From NCBI RefSeq assembly GCF_032854445.1, contig NC_088302.1, positions 12,827,338 to 12,891,337 of the forward strand: DNA of 64,000 nucleotides, in the 5' to 3' direction. Numbering within the stretch: position 1 is the stretch's first letter; the number at the start of each line of letters is the position of its first letter. Shown piece by piece: positions 12,741-27,268 of this stretch. Source of the stretch: Liolophura sinensis (lineage: Eukaryota; Mollusca; Polyplacophora; Chitonida; Chitonidae). The notes below the pieces were generated by a model that searched no databases, was not told the DNA's origin, and saw only the letters and a list, made by a program, of their open reading frames with translations. The translations under genes were made by a program, and so were the position numbers.

Positions 12741-15700
12741 GAGGCGATATGTTGGGTAAACAGATCACTCAGTTTTTTCAAACTATAGTGAACAGTTACT
12801 ATAAAAGGCGGCGCGCCTGTCAAATTCACATACACTATTTTAAACAGCTATTTAACAACTTGTGTAGATAATTATTTGACAATCTGTGCATTACTTTCAT
12901 CAGAGTACACCAGAGAATTTGCAATGGTAATTGTATTCTTGATTCTGTCGCAAAACACTGTATCAAACAATGATTACACCCACTCCCCCACCCACCCGCT
13001 CCCCTACCTTGGCCATCAGTACAGCGAAGGTCATACTCAGGCAATGGCTGAAAATCATTATTCCTGACAGACGCTTGAATAAGGCCATCAATGACAAGGA
13101 AATGTTTCCTGTTGATTTGTTAGAGATCTATTTTAGGGACAGTGCACATGCCCCAGGTGCATTTGTGTCCACAGTATTAACACCCATGACATCTCACAGA
13201 AGGGACTTACGGGTTCTAATTTCCATTGAGACGCCAAATAAAGCATTTTTCCTAGCTTTGGAGACAAATGAAATAATCTCACATTAAACATCTGCTTTAA
13301 ATGGCAGTGCGAACGTAGAGAAATTACTTCACCAATATATATTCGCTATTTGTTTTTCACAACAGCTGAAATAACATACGTTTCCCCGGACACCTGAAGG
13401 AAATTAGTTGACTCTTCACTCTTCTAACGGGTGTAAGTGATGAAATCCGTTGTACTGAATGTGTCTAGAAGGAGTTATTTTCCTGTACCTCTCATATATT
13501 TTCCAGTCCAGATTCCCTCTTCAAAGAGCCATAAACTGTACTGAAAATAATACAATCCGCATTCTTAATGCAAGACATGATAGGCCCATGCCCTAATGCA
13601 AAGGGAGACAAACTTATGGATGGATGTAAATGTATAGACAAACCGACAGGCTCGTCAAATAATTCTCCAGTTTTCTATACCATTATGATATGACAAAATT
13701 TTAAACATAAAGACAATTGAAAAATTTCTACTAAAAATTCAACTTTCAAAGCACTTAAATTTACATTTCATGAGAAATGTATGCCAGAAATAATTAATCA
13801 ATCGTTCCGTGGAATATCCAGATAGTGCATAAGGCAATTTACTCCCTCTCGGAGGAACAAATTAGTTGCCCTTACTAAGTGGACTTTTTATAATTATTGC
13901 TATGTGTAAAAGGCTTGTACATTTGATGTACTGTTTATTTCCGGTAGTATCTTTACCGTGTGCACGAACCAATTATTACTTGTTTTTCCACACAAACATC
14001 AGTCGGAGACGGAAATTCGCTGTCTACATATGTAGTAAACTCCGAATGGTCTGTCACAACATTCTAAATAAATTCTAAATTACAGGTTACCATTTGCTAT
14101 CCCTATGCAGTGATATCTATACTAGGAAACGTAGCATTCTCCCATGCCGTATCACTCAATTATTGCATCCTGTTAGAAATGATCTATTCATAAATCTACC
14201 CTTCACCTTACAGTATATATGAATATGTAGCCACGCTGCACAGGGGACATTTGACAGAACGTTTTTCAAGGCGCGTTAGGTTTCCCGCAAACAACCTCTC
14301 TTATCAATGTGAAAGGGAAAGACCTCTAAAAATCGAAGTATTTATCACTATTCTAAGGTGGGCTTTATGAGCCATACTATAACGGGAAGTCCTTCCATCC
14401 CTAATCACGACACTGATTGCTGGAATAAGTCTTTTTACCCACGAGTAAAAGATTACTGATAAAAGATTTCTAAATATTCCTTCATTCTGTGAACATCAGG
14501 AAAAAAGGTAATGTGATGTCAGAGTTCCTACATTCAAATATTTCAATGTCTTTCAACACTCTTAAACAAAACTGAAAAAATAAATGAAAATATTTTTACG
14601 CATGCTTTTTATTTGTATTTAATGTTCTTTATTGCAGCGCAGTTCAAGTGTCCTCTCCCTAGAGTATCCACTTTTGCAAAAACATACTGGAACACATACA
14701 ACGAACATATTCCATAAAACATCATTCCAACGGCTACGTGCATCAAGGAAGACGGAGTTAGAATTTCACCATTACCGTTCACATTGTGACTACAATTGAC
14801 CACATACATTTTTAAACAAAACTTCACCAAAATCTTGCCGCTCTGTATTTCTGTTAAAACCGAGAACAGTCATTACCGCTGCCAGTCTTGGCTTCGTGAC
14901 ATTGAAAAAACAACAGAACTAAGGAAGTGGGAACACCATTACGTTGTGTGGAATTCCTAATTCTTTACAGATATCAAAATTAGCCATTATTTTTGTCTTT
15001 ATGTCGATAACCTGATTTACAACCAATTAGGAAATTAATAAGATCTGACCACTGTCAATATTTCACTCGTGCCTCAGGCAGTTAGTTTGATTGTTTCCGT
15101 ATTTATCTCCAGGCCTGCCATGTGTTTCTTCTAGTCCTATGTACAGGCTTGGCTTAGACTTTTGCCGTGCTACTCGAAACGTACCCAGGGCTTACATGCC
15201 ACAGCCGGGGGAAGGAGCATTGAACTTAAACCTATTCAGGCCGGTACTAAAGAAGTCGGTTTTTCAATTTCTTGAACCGGAGAATACAACGGATATCCCC
15301 GTAAGCCAGAGCGAAGACTTTTTTGCAGTCATCGTGTACCAATTATCTTCTGTAGGAAATCCGATTTACGTGTTTAAGATAGAATATAGCCTTTTTCGCA
15401 TCATCATCATCCACACAAAACGAAAGAGGGTATTCTTCCCGTCATCATTCCAAAGCGCCTGGTAGATTAACTAACAAACAGATTGATGCTTCGGCAAGCT
15501 TTCAATCAGCCAGTGGAGGGATTTAAGCGAACATACTCGGGTAGAAGCGAACTAAGACTAGTATATTGACTGCCTAATGACCGAGTTGAAGGACGACATC
15601 TTCCAGCCGAAAAACGACAAGTGCTGTGAAATACTTAAACGTTACAAACATCGATTACTGAGGCCACGACACAGAGGCTCTTCGTAACGTTCGCCTCACC

Positions 15701-16526
15701 GTCTTAATAAACTGGGGCATATGCTACACTTTTAAGCTCGATATTTTGACAGCCAACATGTAACGTTAAAAGAGAAGGTCTAATTAGCTCTTAATGCGGC
15801 GAAGGGATGATGCCTGTTGCTGTACAGTAGGTATACCGCTAATCGTAAAACGACACTTTCATCTAACATATATCCTGGTCAGTTAAGTGTAACAGTTAAT
15901 GATTCTGAAAGGTTTTCCAGCACTTTTTTATTTTTTATTTACAATGATTATCCGTGTGTAATACGCTACATTTTCGGACAATTTCCACAGCTGTAGATTA
16001 TTTATCTCACTAGATTATCTCAGTGCGATATGGAATACAAATATCTGCAGGATATAATTTGAATTCAAGGCTGAGCTAGGAACGTATTTGTTTTTTATTT
16101 TGCCTTAAAGTTTTCACAAAAGGATTCATCTTCATCGATCACTGACTGCGATTCTGCTGACAGCCTATAATTTCTAGCCAGTCTTAAGCAAACTGCCGGA
16201 CAACACTGCAAGCTGTTTGAATTGAAATATCATACATTTTTAGCATAAATATGGTAAATCCGAAAAGAAGTAATTCACATGCATTACTTTTCTCCATATA
16301 ATACAAAAGGTTGTTAGTCAAATCACTGGTTGTTATTGTTGCCGATAAGCTCCTCGTGGAACTGTTATCAGATGCCAAGGCTCCACTGATACACTATTAT
16401 CCACAAAATAAATTTTATTAGATGAAAAACGTTATGGTTAAGTTCAGACTTTGGGATATATAAACCTGGACTAGGGGAATAACTATCAAATACAAAGAAA
16501 AAAATAACGAATAAATGAGTTAAATT

Positions 16527-16685
16527 TACTTATTTATTTATTTATTTAATTGGAGTTTTACGCCGTACTCCAGAATATTTCACTTATACGACGGCGGCCA
16601 GCATTATGGTGGGAGGAAACCGGGCACAGCCGGCGGGAAACGCATGACTACCCGCAAGACGCCTGCAAACCTTCCTACATACGGC
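16527..16685 (-). repeat. SINE, minus sense, private to unit B
   Basis: It starts with (TTTA)n on the plus strand, then 'acgccgtactccagaatatt', 'cgacggcggccagcattatg', 'gggcacagccggcgggaaac' and ends near 'ccttcctacatacggc'. The tail lies on the left, so sense is minus. Unit A has no insertion at the matching point, so this postdates the A/B duplication. Together with the plus-sense SINE at 16800 it forms an inverted pair. Confidence 0.8.
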
Positions 16686-16799
16686 AAATGAGTTAAATAA
16701 AATCATACATCAAGGAAGCTTAAAGAATGTTATGTCACTATTCTACTCAGTCCGCCATGCCACGATATAGCCTGTAATACTGCAAAAGGAAAACGTCTC

Positions 16800-16966
16800 T
16801 TCTACCTCGTAAATGGGAAGATCTTCCAGCAACCCGCGGATGGTCGTGGGCTTCCCCCGGGCTCTGCCCCGTTTCCGCTCACCATAATGCTAGCCGCCGT
16901 TGTATAAGTGAAATACTCTTGAGTACGGCGTGAAACACCAATCAAATAAATGAAAAAATAAATCTA
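16800..16966 (+). repeat. SINE fragment in unit B
   Basis: Orthologous to the SINE at 6899 in unit A: the same core blocks and the same unusual tail (caataaatgaaaaaataaat-like). It retains 'gccgccgttgtataagtg', which has partly been lost in A. Confidence 0.8.
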
Positions 16967-17437
16967 TTCTACCCAGATTGAGTAATAAAGCACGGTTTTG
17001 GTCTGTGCCAAAATAGGCAACGAAGGTGCATTCGGAGATGTGAAGTGGAGACATGTAGATATGGTGTGGACACTGGAAACAACCTTTGTTTTGACACCAC
17101 AATAAGTCCTTTTGGAAAAATGAATATGCAACTGTTTGTGTAAAAGGACGTAGAATAAACACAACATAAATGACGACATGTTAGTCACATGTTAGTGATA
17201 AAAGAGCTTTCTGTGGTAGTTCCTTGTCTGAGTGGTTTTTGATGTGTTTCTCTTTGTTATTGTGTGAAAGCAGGTAATGGCTCCCAATCTCTCTCTCTCA
17301 AAGTTCTGCTCCCTAAAATGTTCGGCAGAATTACGTATATTTCGAAATATCCACACGCTATACGTTCCTCTTTCTCATGAATATTTATACTAGACATGTC
17401 ACTGCTTTGGATGAATGATAGTGTATTTTTTATTTAT

Positions 17438-17636
17438 AAGCGTCAAGTCTGACATTCATATACCATTCGTAGTCCGTAAAGGGCGTTCCAAGTCGATAAT
17501 CGCAAGATCCATTTCCAAAACAACGTTTAACACTAACTCCCGAAAACAAAGGTATGTAAGAAATTATACAAATAAGAAATAAAGCCGGTAACACACAAGA
17601 GAGAAGCGGTCATCAGTTTTCAATGATGCCGGGCAG
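17438..17636 (-). mobile_element. Very short 5'-truncated RT-element tail (copy B)
   Basis: About 200 bp from the common 3' end ('aagcgtcaagtctgacattc') to 'gatgccgggcag'. Unit A has the uninterrupted empty site at 7358-7378 ('tttttatttaga ctcagagttttgg'), so the insertion limits are clear. Sense is minus. Confidence 0.78.
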
Positions 17637-20600
17637 AACTCAGCGTTTTGGTAATTATCAAGAAAGGGTGTTCATTCATTGATACAAACCTTATTTTTCG
17701 ACAGAACGTGTATCGGAAAAGAACTACGGTATGATGTGTTTAGAGAACAGTAAAACAATACGCAATGTGCGTAAGTGTGTTTTTCATGTAATCACTTGGC
17801 TTTGCAACCAATCCACAAGTTTTACGTTGGATATGTAATACCTGTATAAAAACTTTTCGGGCGAACAAGGTACGAGACCACAAAAAGCAACTTAGATCTT
17901 GTGCACCGCTGACTAGAAGTACGTCATCCCGAAAATCAGCGCTCGTCGGAAAGTGCATTTCCTTATTCTTGACATAGAGAGAAATTCCACTTATTTAAAG
18001 GTTTGCCATTTGCCAAAACAAATGCACATATGTATTTCCACATCATGACTCATTTCGAAAAAAATGCACTAATGTTACTATCGCTTACAGTCTGTATATT
18101 TGTTAGTGTAGCCTGGTACAAAAAATATATTTTAATAAGTTACACAGAATAAATGGTTTAAGACTGTATCCATACAAGTTGTGTAACATTGTTTCTGCAG
18201 TGGATGTGCTGCTTATGAGTACTGGGGTACCACCAGCTGTTATATCCACTAGACACGCTGGTGCGGGAGCCACGAGATAGCGGTCACTTCGTGGCTCCCA
18301 ACTAGTAGCCTAATGGCATTTGTACGCATTCCCATGACGACATCAAAGGCCTAAATGATAAACAACTTGGGCTTCCTTGAAAATGACCACCACTGTATCC
18401 TGCTTCTTACGCCGCTATTCAATTTCTGGCAAGTTGTCCTCGTGTATATAAGGCCAACTAATTTGTATTGTAGAGAGTCCAGTTGAGTCTTTGGACTGAG
18501 AGAGAGACTTGTAATACATGTAGGTAGAAACGAGAGACTAAAGGAGAGATATAGTTACTCTCAGTTCAACTTGTGTATATATTATATTTAATACAACCTT
18601 GATCAGCTGGAAACAATCATGTGTTTTATTGTTGACTAAGATGAGAAAGAAATATTAGCCCATTTACATTACTTTATTGTTTATTGCATCAGCTCCGTGC
18701 GACATGTTGGTTCATTCCCTATAACCAAAATATTCTGCATAGAAAAGAAAATGTAGTTATCCCCAAATGAACAGCAAAATGGGTGACAGTTTTTTTCTAG
18801 AAATGACACCAAAAATCTCGTTGATTAATATTTTAGAGAGGTTATCCAGCTTCTCGCCCACACGAATTGTTCATTGTGGAAACAGCTTGTTAAAATAAAA
18901 TTAGCAGATAAAACTGGGTTGGTAAATACTAAGTATTAAATATCGTTGAAGTGTAGAGAGAGTTTAATGAGTCGAGTCAAAATTTGCCGTGTTGACGTGG
19001 ATTGTAAATATATTGACATTTGTTTCCGTTTATCAAAGAACACACGACATCTTGTCGTAGAGGAACGTACCTCGATTGCTGGACATAGCCAGGTATAACG
19101 ACATAATGTATAGCGACAATCCGCAACCGATCTGTTTCTGGGCTCCAGTTCGGCGTATATGTGAAGTTTTAAGAAAACAGATGGATGTGTTGCTAATCGT
19201 TTGGCCACGTGACCATCCTAGCCCCGTGAATAAGATACCCCTTTTCTACTCATTCTTAAGGGGAGACAAAATCAGGGAACAATGCTTTCAGTCTATCGCA
19301 ACAATGAACTATTTACAGTACATTAAAATCAGCCCTAAACAGAAAACGTATACATTTATAAACATCAATAATCAACGCTTAAGACAACTTACAGTACTGA
19401 AAAACCTTATTGGGCGTCCCAAAGTTTAGCATAGTGAACCGTTTTAAAGGCTAAGTCTGCGTTAAGTTTAAGGCAGCGTCGTGATCCTAGGAGTAAATGC
19501 TTGTGTAAATACTTTACCATCATTTCAAGATAATGATAGCAAGTTAAACAAGGGATTGGGATGTTTTATTTGATTATCATTCTATTCCGATTGTCGTTCA
19601 ACCAAAAGAATTTCTTATTTATTTAATATGATACAAATGAGTTGTGGAATCAATGTGACCAGCCAAAATAGGACAGATGTACTAGTAACAGTACTGCATG
19701 GGTAAATATCTGTATTTAGAATGTTTCTATTTGCTTAGGACAGGTCAGAAAGTTGTACAAAACGCGCTCCCATTCCATGTAAATATTCGTTGCCCCAATC
19801 TGGAGACCAAATATATTTGTGGGTCAGCACTTCAGTAGTATATTTTTTCTGTGTCTTTGTGTTTTACAACCGGCATTTAAATTCTATCTCGGACGGTGTG
19901 TGAAACTCTACTGATGTAAAATTGGACTCTGTGTATTTCCTGCTAAATGCTTTATCCAGATCACAAGACGTATTTGTTTTTATCGATTCACTCATTAAAT
20001 CATACTGCGGACAGACTTGTTCTAACTGCCACGTCTCCACATCACCATAAAGCAAATATTATCATATCAATTGCTCAGATCAACCAGACTGTACAGCAAA
20101 CGTCATATCTACATATTAAAATGTGTCTGCAAAAGATTTAATAAGTAGTTGCTTTGGTAACAGCGTCTACTGAAGTCAATGATACACGACTGGTGGTCAT
20201 TTCCCAGTCATACATTCATATAACATTCATGGCCCACAGACTGGCGCTTTGTTTTGGACGATAACTTTGGCCACAGCGGTCAGGGAGTATAAAAAAGAAC
20301 ACAATCCAGTCTGACGGATGGAAGACAAATCACCGAACCCGCGTCCGCCCCTGAGGCAGCTCCATGCCTGTGCACAATCAGTACGGGAAACGTGACAGGC
20401 GACATTGGCCGATGTAACGTGACAGCATCAGGGGAACCTACAATGTGTAGAAACTACAATTGTCCCTTGTGAAATCAAAACGTAAAACGTATGGAATGAA
20501 TTCCATGATCAGAGACCAGTATAAAGCAAAGGTGCACAACACAAGGTACGTCAAGGTCCACGTGTCACTGGATTAAAGGAAAACTAAGATTTAAGCTCAA

Positions 20601-21114
20601 CAAAACTGTATACAGTAGAGCCTATTTCAGGTAGAGGAGCGACGCGATTTACAGTTTTTCATCACAGCAAGTCTCACGTCATATTCATTATGCTATGGTA
20701 TATAGTGCTAGACGAGTCTATGTTTGCAAAATTCCTCTATCAGGTCCCTAAAAACTTTGGTATTTGCGCGAAGGAATAATAGCCGTGTCTGTAGACGAGA
20801 CTTGATAAGTTGACGTTTACACTGTCACTGCTGGATGTTTCCTAGACCACTGTTTCCAAGAATCACAGAGCTGTACATGTATTCTAATCGATGCCACAGC
20901 CAGAATGGAGGGTATTTATGTGTAATATCAGATATAAGGCGCGGATCAGATTTTCTAGTATCACTACTTCCACAAACATGGTTAACAACTACCCTGAAAA
21001 CAGAAGAGAAGTGTGGAATAAGTATTTTCACGAGTATTACACTCGTGCTCTATTATTAATGGGGATATAATTTTCTCATACCAACTTTAAGAGGTGGAAA
21101 TGTTGGGGGAAAAG

Positions 21115-21180
21115 AATGAATGAATGAATGATTATGGCTTAACGTCACATTAGCAAAACTTTATTCATATCGTGTCGAGA
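21115..21180 (+). repeat. Short interspersed repeat fragment in unit B
   Basis: Counterpart of the piece at 12683: 'gaatgaatgaatgattatgg' then 'cttaacgtcacattagcaa' and 'attcatatcgtgtcgag'. Ancestral to the A/B duplication. Confidence 0.4.
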
Positions 21181-22853
21181 AATGTTGGTTAAATAGATCA
21201 TTCAAGTTTTTAAACTATAGTGAACAGTTACTGTTTGACCTTTGTCGAATTCTCATACACTATTTCGAACAGCAATTTAACACTTTGTGTTGTTACTTAT
21301 TTGACAGTCTGTTCATTAGTTTCATCAGAGTAAAGCACAGAATTTGCAATGGTAATTGCATTCTTGATTCTGTCGCAAAACACTGTATCAAACAATGATT
21401 ACCACCTAAACACCCAACCACCCACCCACCCACCCGCTCCCCTACCTTGGCCATCAGTATAGCGAAGGTCATACTCAGGCAATGGCTGAAAATCACTATT
21501 CCTGACAGACGCTTGAAATAAGGCCATCAATGACAAGGAAATGTTCCCTGTTGATTTGTTAGAGATCTATTTTAGGGACAGTGCACATGCCCCAAGTGTA
21601 TTTGCGTCCACAGTAATAACACCAAATGACATCTCACAGAAGGGACATACGGGTTCTAATTTTCATTGAGACTCCAGATAAAGCATTTTCCCTAGCTTTG
21701 GAGACAAATGCAATAATCTCACATTAAACATCTGCTTTAAATGGCTGTGCAAACCTAGAGAAATTATTTCACCAATATATATTCGCTATTTGTTTTTCAC
21801 AACAGCTGAAATAACATACAATTTCCCGGATACCTCAATGAAATTCGGTGACTTTTCACTTTTCTAACGGGTGCAAATGATGAAATCCGTTGCGCTGAAT
21901 GTGTCTAGAACTTTTTCAGTAGAGAGATGTGTTACCAAACAACCTTTTTTCTACCATTTCAATTCACTGTCATATATCTCGTAGACCCGAACATGTGTTT
22001 TGAAATCCTCAAATGATCGGACTGTCTTAAGGTATTCATGGACATTCGTTAAACCATCCTGAAAAGAATATATTTCTCAGCCTTGATTTTCTTTTTCAAC
22101 TGGTCAGCCCAACTTTGTTTTTATCATTTGGTTTTCAAATCGCTATAAGGGAATGTCGAAGCTAAAGCAACCATTTTCACTGGCTGACTTCGTCAGATAA
22201 GAAATTCGTCAGATCATATACAAGGAGCTATATTTTTGTACTTCTCATATATTTTACAGCCCAGATTCTATCCAAAAAGCCATAAACAGTATACCCTAAT
22301 GCAAATGCAGACAAACCTATGGACGGATATACATGTATAGACAAACCGAGAGGTTCGTCAAATAATTCCCCAGTGTTCTACGCCACTATGATATGACAAA
22401 ACTTTAAATTTAAAGATAATTGAAAACTACCTTCTAAGAATTCAATTATCAAAGCACTTAAATTTACATTTCATGATAAATCTACGCCACAAATAATCTA
22501 TCAATCGTTCCGCAGAATATGGAGAAAAAGTATCAGGGAATTTCACTCCCTCTCGGAAGGACAAATTAGTTGCCTACTGACTTACTAAGTAGACTATTTA
22601 TAATTATTGTTATGTTCAAAAACCCTGTACATTTTTATGTAATTTTAAATTTGTTTTCGGTAGTATCTTTACAGTGTGCAGGAAACCTATCATTACTTGT
22701 TTTCCCGCACAAACATCAGTTAGAGACGGAAATTCGTTGTCTATAAATGTAGTAAACGCCGAATGGTCTGTCACAACTTAAAAACATTTGTAAATATCAG
22801 GTCAACATCTGCTATGCCCATGCAGTACACCAGTACAACTAACATTTCCTCAA

Positions 22854-25800
22854 GACTAAGGAAGTGGGAACCCTATTATGTTGTGTGGGATCCCTGATTC
22901 GATACAGATATCAAAATTAGCCATTATATTTGTCTTTATGTCGATAATCTGATTTACAACCGGTTAGGAAATTAATAAGATTGGCCACTGTCAATATTTC
23001 CCTCGTGCCCGTAAGCCAGAGCGAAGACTTTTTCAGTCATCGTGTACCAATTATCTTCTGTAGGAAATCCGATTTACGTATTTAAGATAGAATATAGCCT
23101 TTTCGCATCATCATCATCCACACAAAACGAAAGAGGGTATTCTTCCCATCATCATCCCTAAAGCGCCTGGTAGGTTAACTAACAAACGGATTGATGCTTC
23201 GGCAAGCTTTCAGTCAGCTAGTGGAGGGATTTAAGCGAACAGACTCGGGTAGAAGCGAACTAAGACTAGTATATTGACTGCCTAATGACCGAGTTGAAAG
23301 ACATTTTCCAGCCGAAAAACGACAAGCGCTGTGAAATACTTACAAACATCGATTACTGAGGCCAGGACACAGAGGCTCTTCGTAACGTTCGCCTCACCGT
23401 CTTAATAAACTGGGGCATATGCTACACTTTTAAGCTCGCTATTTTGATAGGCAGCATGACACGTTAAAAAGAGAAGGTCTAATTAGCTCTTAATGCGGCG
23501 AAGGAATATGATGTTTGTTGCTGTAGAGTAGGCAATAAACCGCTAATCTTGAACTTTGTTAAAATGAAACTTTCATCTAACATATATTCTGGTCAGTTAA
23601 GTGTAACAGTGGATGATTTTGAAAAGTTTTCCAATACTTTTATTATTTACAATGATTATCCGTGTGTAATACGCTACATTTTCGGACAATTTCCACAGCT
23701 GTAGATTATTTACCTCACTAGATTGTCTCAGTGCGATATGGAATACAAATATCTGTAGGATATAATTTGAATTCAAGGCTGTGCTAGGAATGTATATGTT
23801 TGTTATTTCCACAAAAGAAAAAATTCACATGCAGTACTTTTCTCGGCATAATTCATATGGTTGTTAGTCAAATCACTGGACGTTAGTGTTTTCGATAAGC
23901 TCATCATGGAATACGAAAGGTGCGTGATTGTGTTTTTCATGTAATCACTTGGTTTTGTAACCAATGCACAAGTTTTACGCAGTTTTGAACTGTAATGGAT
24001 ATTTTTAATACCTTTATGAAAACTTTTGTGGCAAGCTAGGTACGAGATCACAAAAAGAAACTCTGGTTAGAAATACATCACCCAGAAAATCGACGCTCGT
24101 CGTAAAATACATTTCCTTATTTATGACACAGAGAAAAATTTTCACTGATTTAAGGGGTTGCCCTTTGTTAAGGCAATCGCTCAAATGTATTTCCACATCA
24201 TGATCCATTTCGAAAATAAATACATGAATGTTATCATGGCTTACAGTCTTTAGGTTTGTTACTTTACTGTCTGTACCATCGTGTCCCTGCTGAATGCTAG
24301 CTCATTTCCTATAACCAAATATTATAGGGAAGAAATCGAAGATTCCAAAATGGATATCAAAAATGGCTTTTTTTTTTCAGGCAATAACACAATAAAAAAG
24401 CCAGTGCTTGATGTAGGCATATTTTATTTTACAGAGGACATGCAGCTTTTGGCACACCCGAATTGGTCAGTATGAAAAGAGTTCGCCAATATCAAATAGT
24501 AGATAAGATCGAGTTTGGTTAACACCAAGGATTAATTACCGTTTCATACAGAGTTTAATGAGTCGGGTCAAAATTGCCGTGTTTGATTGTAACTATACAT
24601 TAACATTTGTTTCGGTTTCCCAAAGAACAGGACATCTTGTCGGCAGGGAAACTTGTGGTTAGATTGCTGGACATATCCTGGGATAATCATCATATCGTGA
24701 CAATCGAAAACCGGCCAGTTTCTGGGTTCCAGGTTGAGCTATACGCAAAGTTCTATAAAAACGGATGGATCCATCCATCCCTGTACCCCGAACAACTTAG
24801 CCTGGTCATACACATGCTCAAGGGGAGACAAAATAGGCGAAAATATTACACAGTTTATCGCGACATTGAACAATTTACATTACAGTGAAATGAGCCCTGA
24901 AACAGAAAATGTAAACATCTATAAGCAACAATAATAAACTGTACTAAAAAAAACCTTAAGGTGAGTTTAAATTTTATCACAGTGAACCGTTTGGAATTTA
25001 AGACTAAGTCTGACTTAATTTTAAGGCTGCTTCGTGATTTGTGATTAGATTGCCTCTGTAATTAATTGACCATCATTTCAAGATAATGGTAGCAAATTAA
25101 AGTAGGGATTGTAAAGTTGTATTTGATTATCATTCTATTCCGATTGAGTAATTCAACTAAAAGAAATTGCTGTTTTATTAAATATGATACGTATGAAAAC
25201 GACTGATGTAGTTGTAACAGTACTGCGTGGGTAAATACCTGTATTCAGAATGTCTTTATTGCGTGGCACAGGTAAGAAAGTTGTCGGAAAAAGTGTTTGC
25301 ATTCCATGTAAAAATTCGTTGCCCAAATCTGGAGACCGAATATGTGTGGGTCAGCACTTCAGTGCATACAGTATATTTTGTCTGTGTTTTGTTTTTTACA
25401 CACGACATTTAAATTTTATCTCGCACGGTGTAAACACCGCTCGCATAAAGCGGAATTCTAGGTATTTCCTGTTTCATGTTTTATCCAGATCACAAGGCGT
25501 AATTTTTTTTATTGATTCACTCATAAATTATAATGCGACAGAAGTGTTCTAACTGCCACGTTTCCACATCACCCTGAAACAACTATTATCATACCAGTGA
25601 TCACATCAACCAGACTGTAGAGCAAACGTGATAATATTATATACATATTAAAATGTGTCTGCAAAGGATTTACTAAGTAGTTGCTTTGGTATCATCGATT
25701 ACTGAAGTCAATGATACACGACTCGTGGTCATTCCCCAGAGAAGGAGTCATTCAGGGGCAGCCAGATTGGCGCCTTGTGTTGGAAGGTGACATTGGCCAC

Positions 25801-25930
25801 ATCGGCCAGGGAATATAACAGAGAACACAATCCAGTTTGACGGAGGGAAGACAAATCATTGAACGCGTCTGCCCTTCCTAAGGCAGCTCCATGCCGGTGG
25901 ACAATCGGCGCGGAGAAGGCCACAGGCGGC
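22854..25930. repeat. Tandem array unit C, internally deleted (about 3.1 kb)
   Basis: It keeps the first block (landmarks 22880-23780), a middle block ('aagttttacgc', 23967; 'gcaaaccg..cgacaatcgaaaaccgg', 24698) and the 'ggcagctccatgccggtg' block (25884), then runs straight into unit D. Compared with A and B it lacks the SINE-containing section, the 'gcagtggatgtgctgc' section and the whole last third. Confidence 0.7.
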
Positions 25931-27112
25931 ACCGGAAGGAAGAAAATCCTTATCACGTCGTTTGGGATTGGGGATTAGATACTGATATCAGCATTAGGTA
26001 TTACACTACTTTATGTCAATAACTTGATTTACAACCAGTTAGGAAATTAAAACGATTTCTCCACGGTTCCGCCAATGCCGAAGGCAGTTAGTTTAATTGT
26101 TTCATCAATGTTTCCGAACTTATCTGCAGGTCTGCCGTGTTTTCTTCCAGCCCGTTTTAAAGGCTTGGCTTAGACTATTGTCGTGTTACTGGAAACGTAC
26201 CAGGGCTTACACAGCCAGAGGAAAGGAGCATGGAAGATGAAGCTCTTGGGGCCAGCACTAAAAAAGTCGGCTGTTCGATTGGCTGCGCGGGATAATAGTA
26301 AGAATATCCACGAAGCCAAAGCAAAGCCTTTTTGCAGTCATGGTGTACCAATCGTCTTCTGTAGGAAATCCTATTTACGTATTTACGATAGACGAGGGTA
26401 TTCTTCCCATCATCATTTGCACAAGGTCAATGCGTAAAAAACAGTAGATTACCTAACAAACAGATTGAGGATTAGGCAAGCTTCCAATCTATTGGTGGAG
26501 AGATTTAAGTGGACAGATTCCTGTACGAACAAACCACGACGGGATACACTTGTCGGGCTATAGACCGTGTTGAAGGATGACATTTTCCAGCCAATTTTCT
26601 ACACGGAAAAAGCTGTGAAGTTCTTTAACGATACAAACATCGATTACTGAAGACACCATATGTCGGCTATTCTTAATACTCCTCTTATCTTATTTTATAG
26701 GAATAAATCCAGTCGTAGTCTAGTTCTTCAAGCGAGCCTCCTATATTCAGCTGTCTTCAAAATCGGTCAAAATCGCTATCAAACTTGTGTTGTTAGTGAC
26801 AGGTAACAACACAAGATTCTACACGTGGATATGTTCGAAGTCCATATTCTCGCAAGACAAATGAAGTTACAACACTTTTTCTAATTCATATCGTTAAAGT
26901 TCATAAACTCGGTGTCGATGACAAGAACCTATAGCCTCGAGTGAGGTCAGAATTATTAAAAAAACTATTGGACGGAGTTCAAAATCTTTTGACGGAGAGC
27001 GACATCAGTTACCAGTGAAAGTGTTATCGGCAGATTCATATTTGAAATTGTTTACACGTTTTAGTTTAATATAACCTTAATACATTAATTTTTATTTTAT
27101 CTCCTGTAGTAT

Positions 27113-27268
27113 TTATTTATTTATTTGATTGGTGTTTCACGCCGTACTCAAGAATATACGATACGACGGCGGTCAGCATTATGGTAGGTGGAAACCGTGC
27201 AGAGCCTGGGGAAAACCCACGACAAAACGCAGGTTGCTGACAGACCTTCCCACGTACCACCGGAGAGG
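27113..27268 (-). repeat. SINE with perfect 13-bp target duplication
   Basis: Minus-sense copy starting with (ATTT)n, then 'gattggtgtttcacgccgta', 'cgacggcggtcagcattatg' and ending near 'accaccggagagg'. It is flanked on both sides by the identical 13-mer tctcctgtagtat (27100-27112 and 27269-27281), a classic target-site duplication. The tRNA-like head is absent (5' truncation). Confidence 0.9.

Larger units (their letters stand above)
5570..14915. repeat. Tandem array unit A (about 8 kb unit plus insertions)
   Basis: This is the first copy of a long degenerate unit. Landmarks in the same order as copy B include 'ctgatttacaacca' (5672 / 15011), 'ggagggatttaagcgaac' (6165 / 15516), 'aattatcaagaaagggtg' (7385 / 17651), 'gcagtggatgtgctgctta' (7951 / 18197), 'gcgacaatcgaaaaccgg' (10746 / 19111 variant), 'ggcagctccatgcctgtg' (11949 / 20355) and 'gcaatggtaattgyattc' (12922 / 21347). 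I found no conserved reading frame through the unit. Copy A carries insertions absent from B, notably 8320-9490. Outer limits are approximate. Confidence 0.8.
14916..22853. repeat. Tandem array unit B (about 7.9 kb)
   Basis: Head-to-tail copy of unit A. The junction motif 'actaaggaagtgggaac' marks its start (14916) and the start of unit C (22853). It keeps nearly all landmarks of A in order, with base differences and small indels throughout. Private insertions include an inverted SINE (16527-16685) and a 200-bp RT tail (17438-17636). No long open frame is shared between A and B. Similar minus-strand frames at 7322-7624 and 17740-17958 break in other units. Confidence 0.82.

Noticed and set aside
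26183-26437. Plus-strand frame of 84 codons in unit D, with a related frame at 15091-15465 in unit B
   Set aside because: The frames differ in length and phase between units and no splice or start evidence links them.
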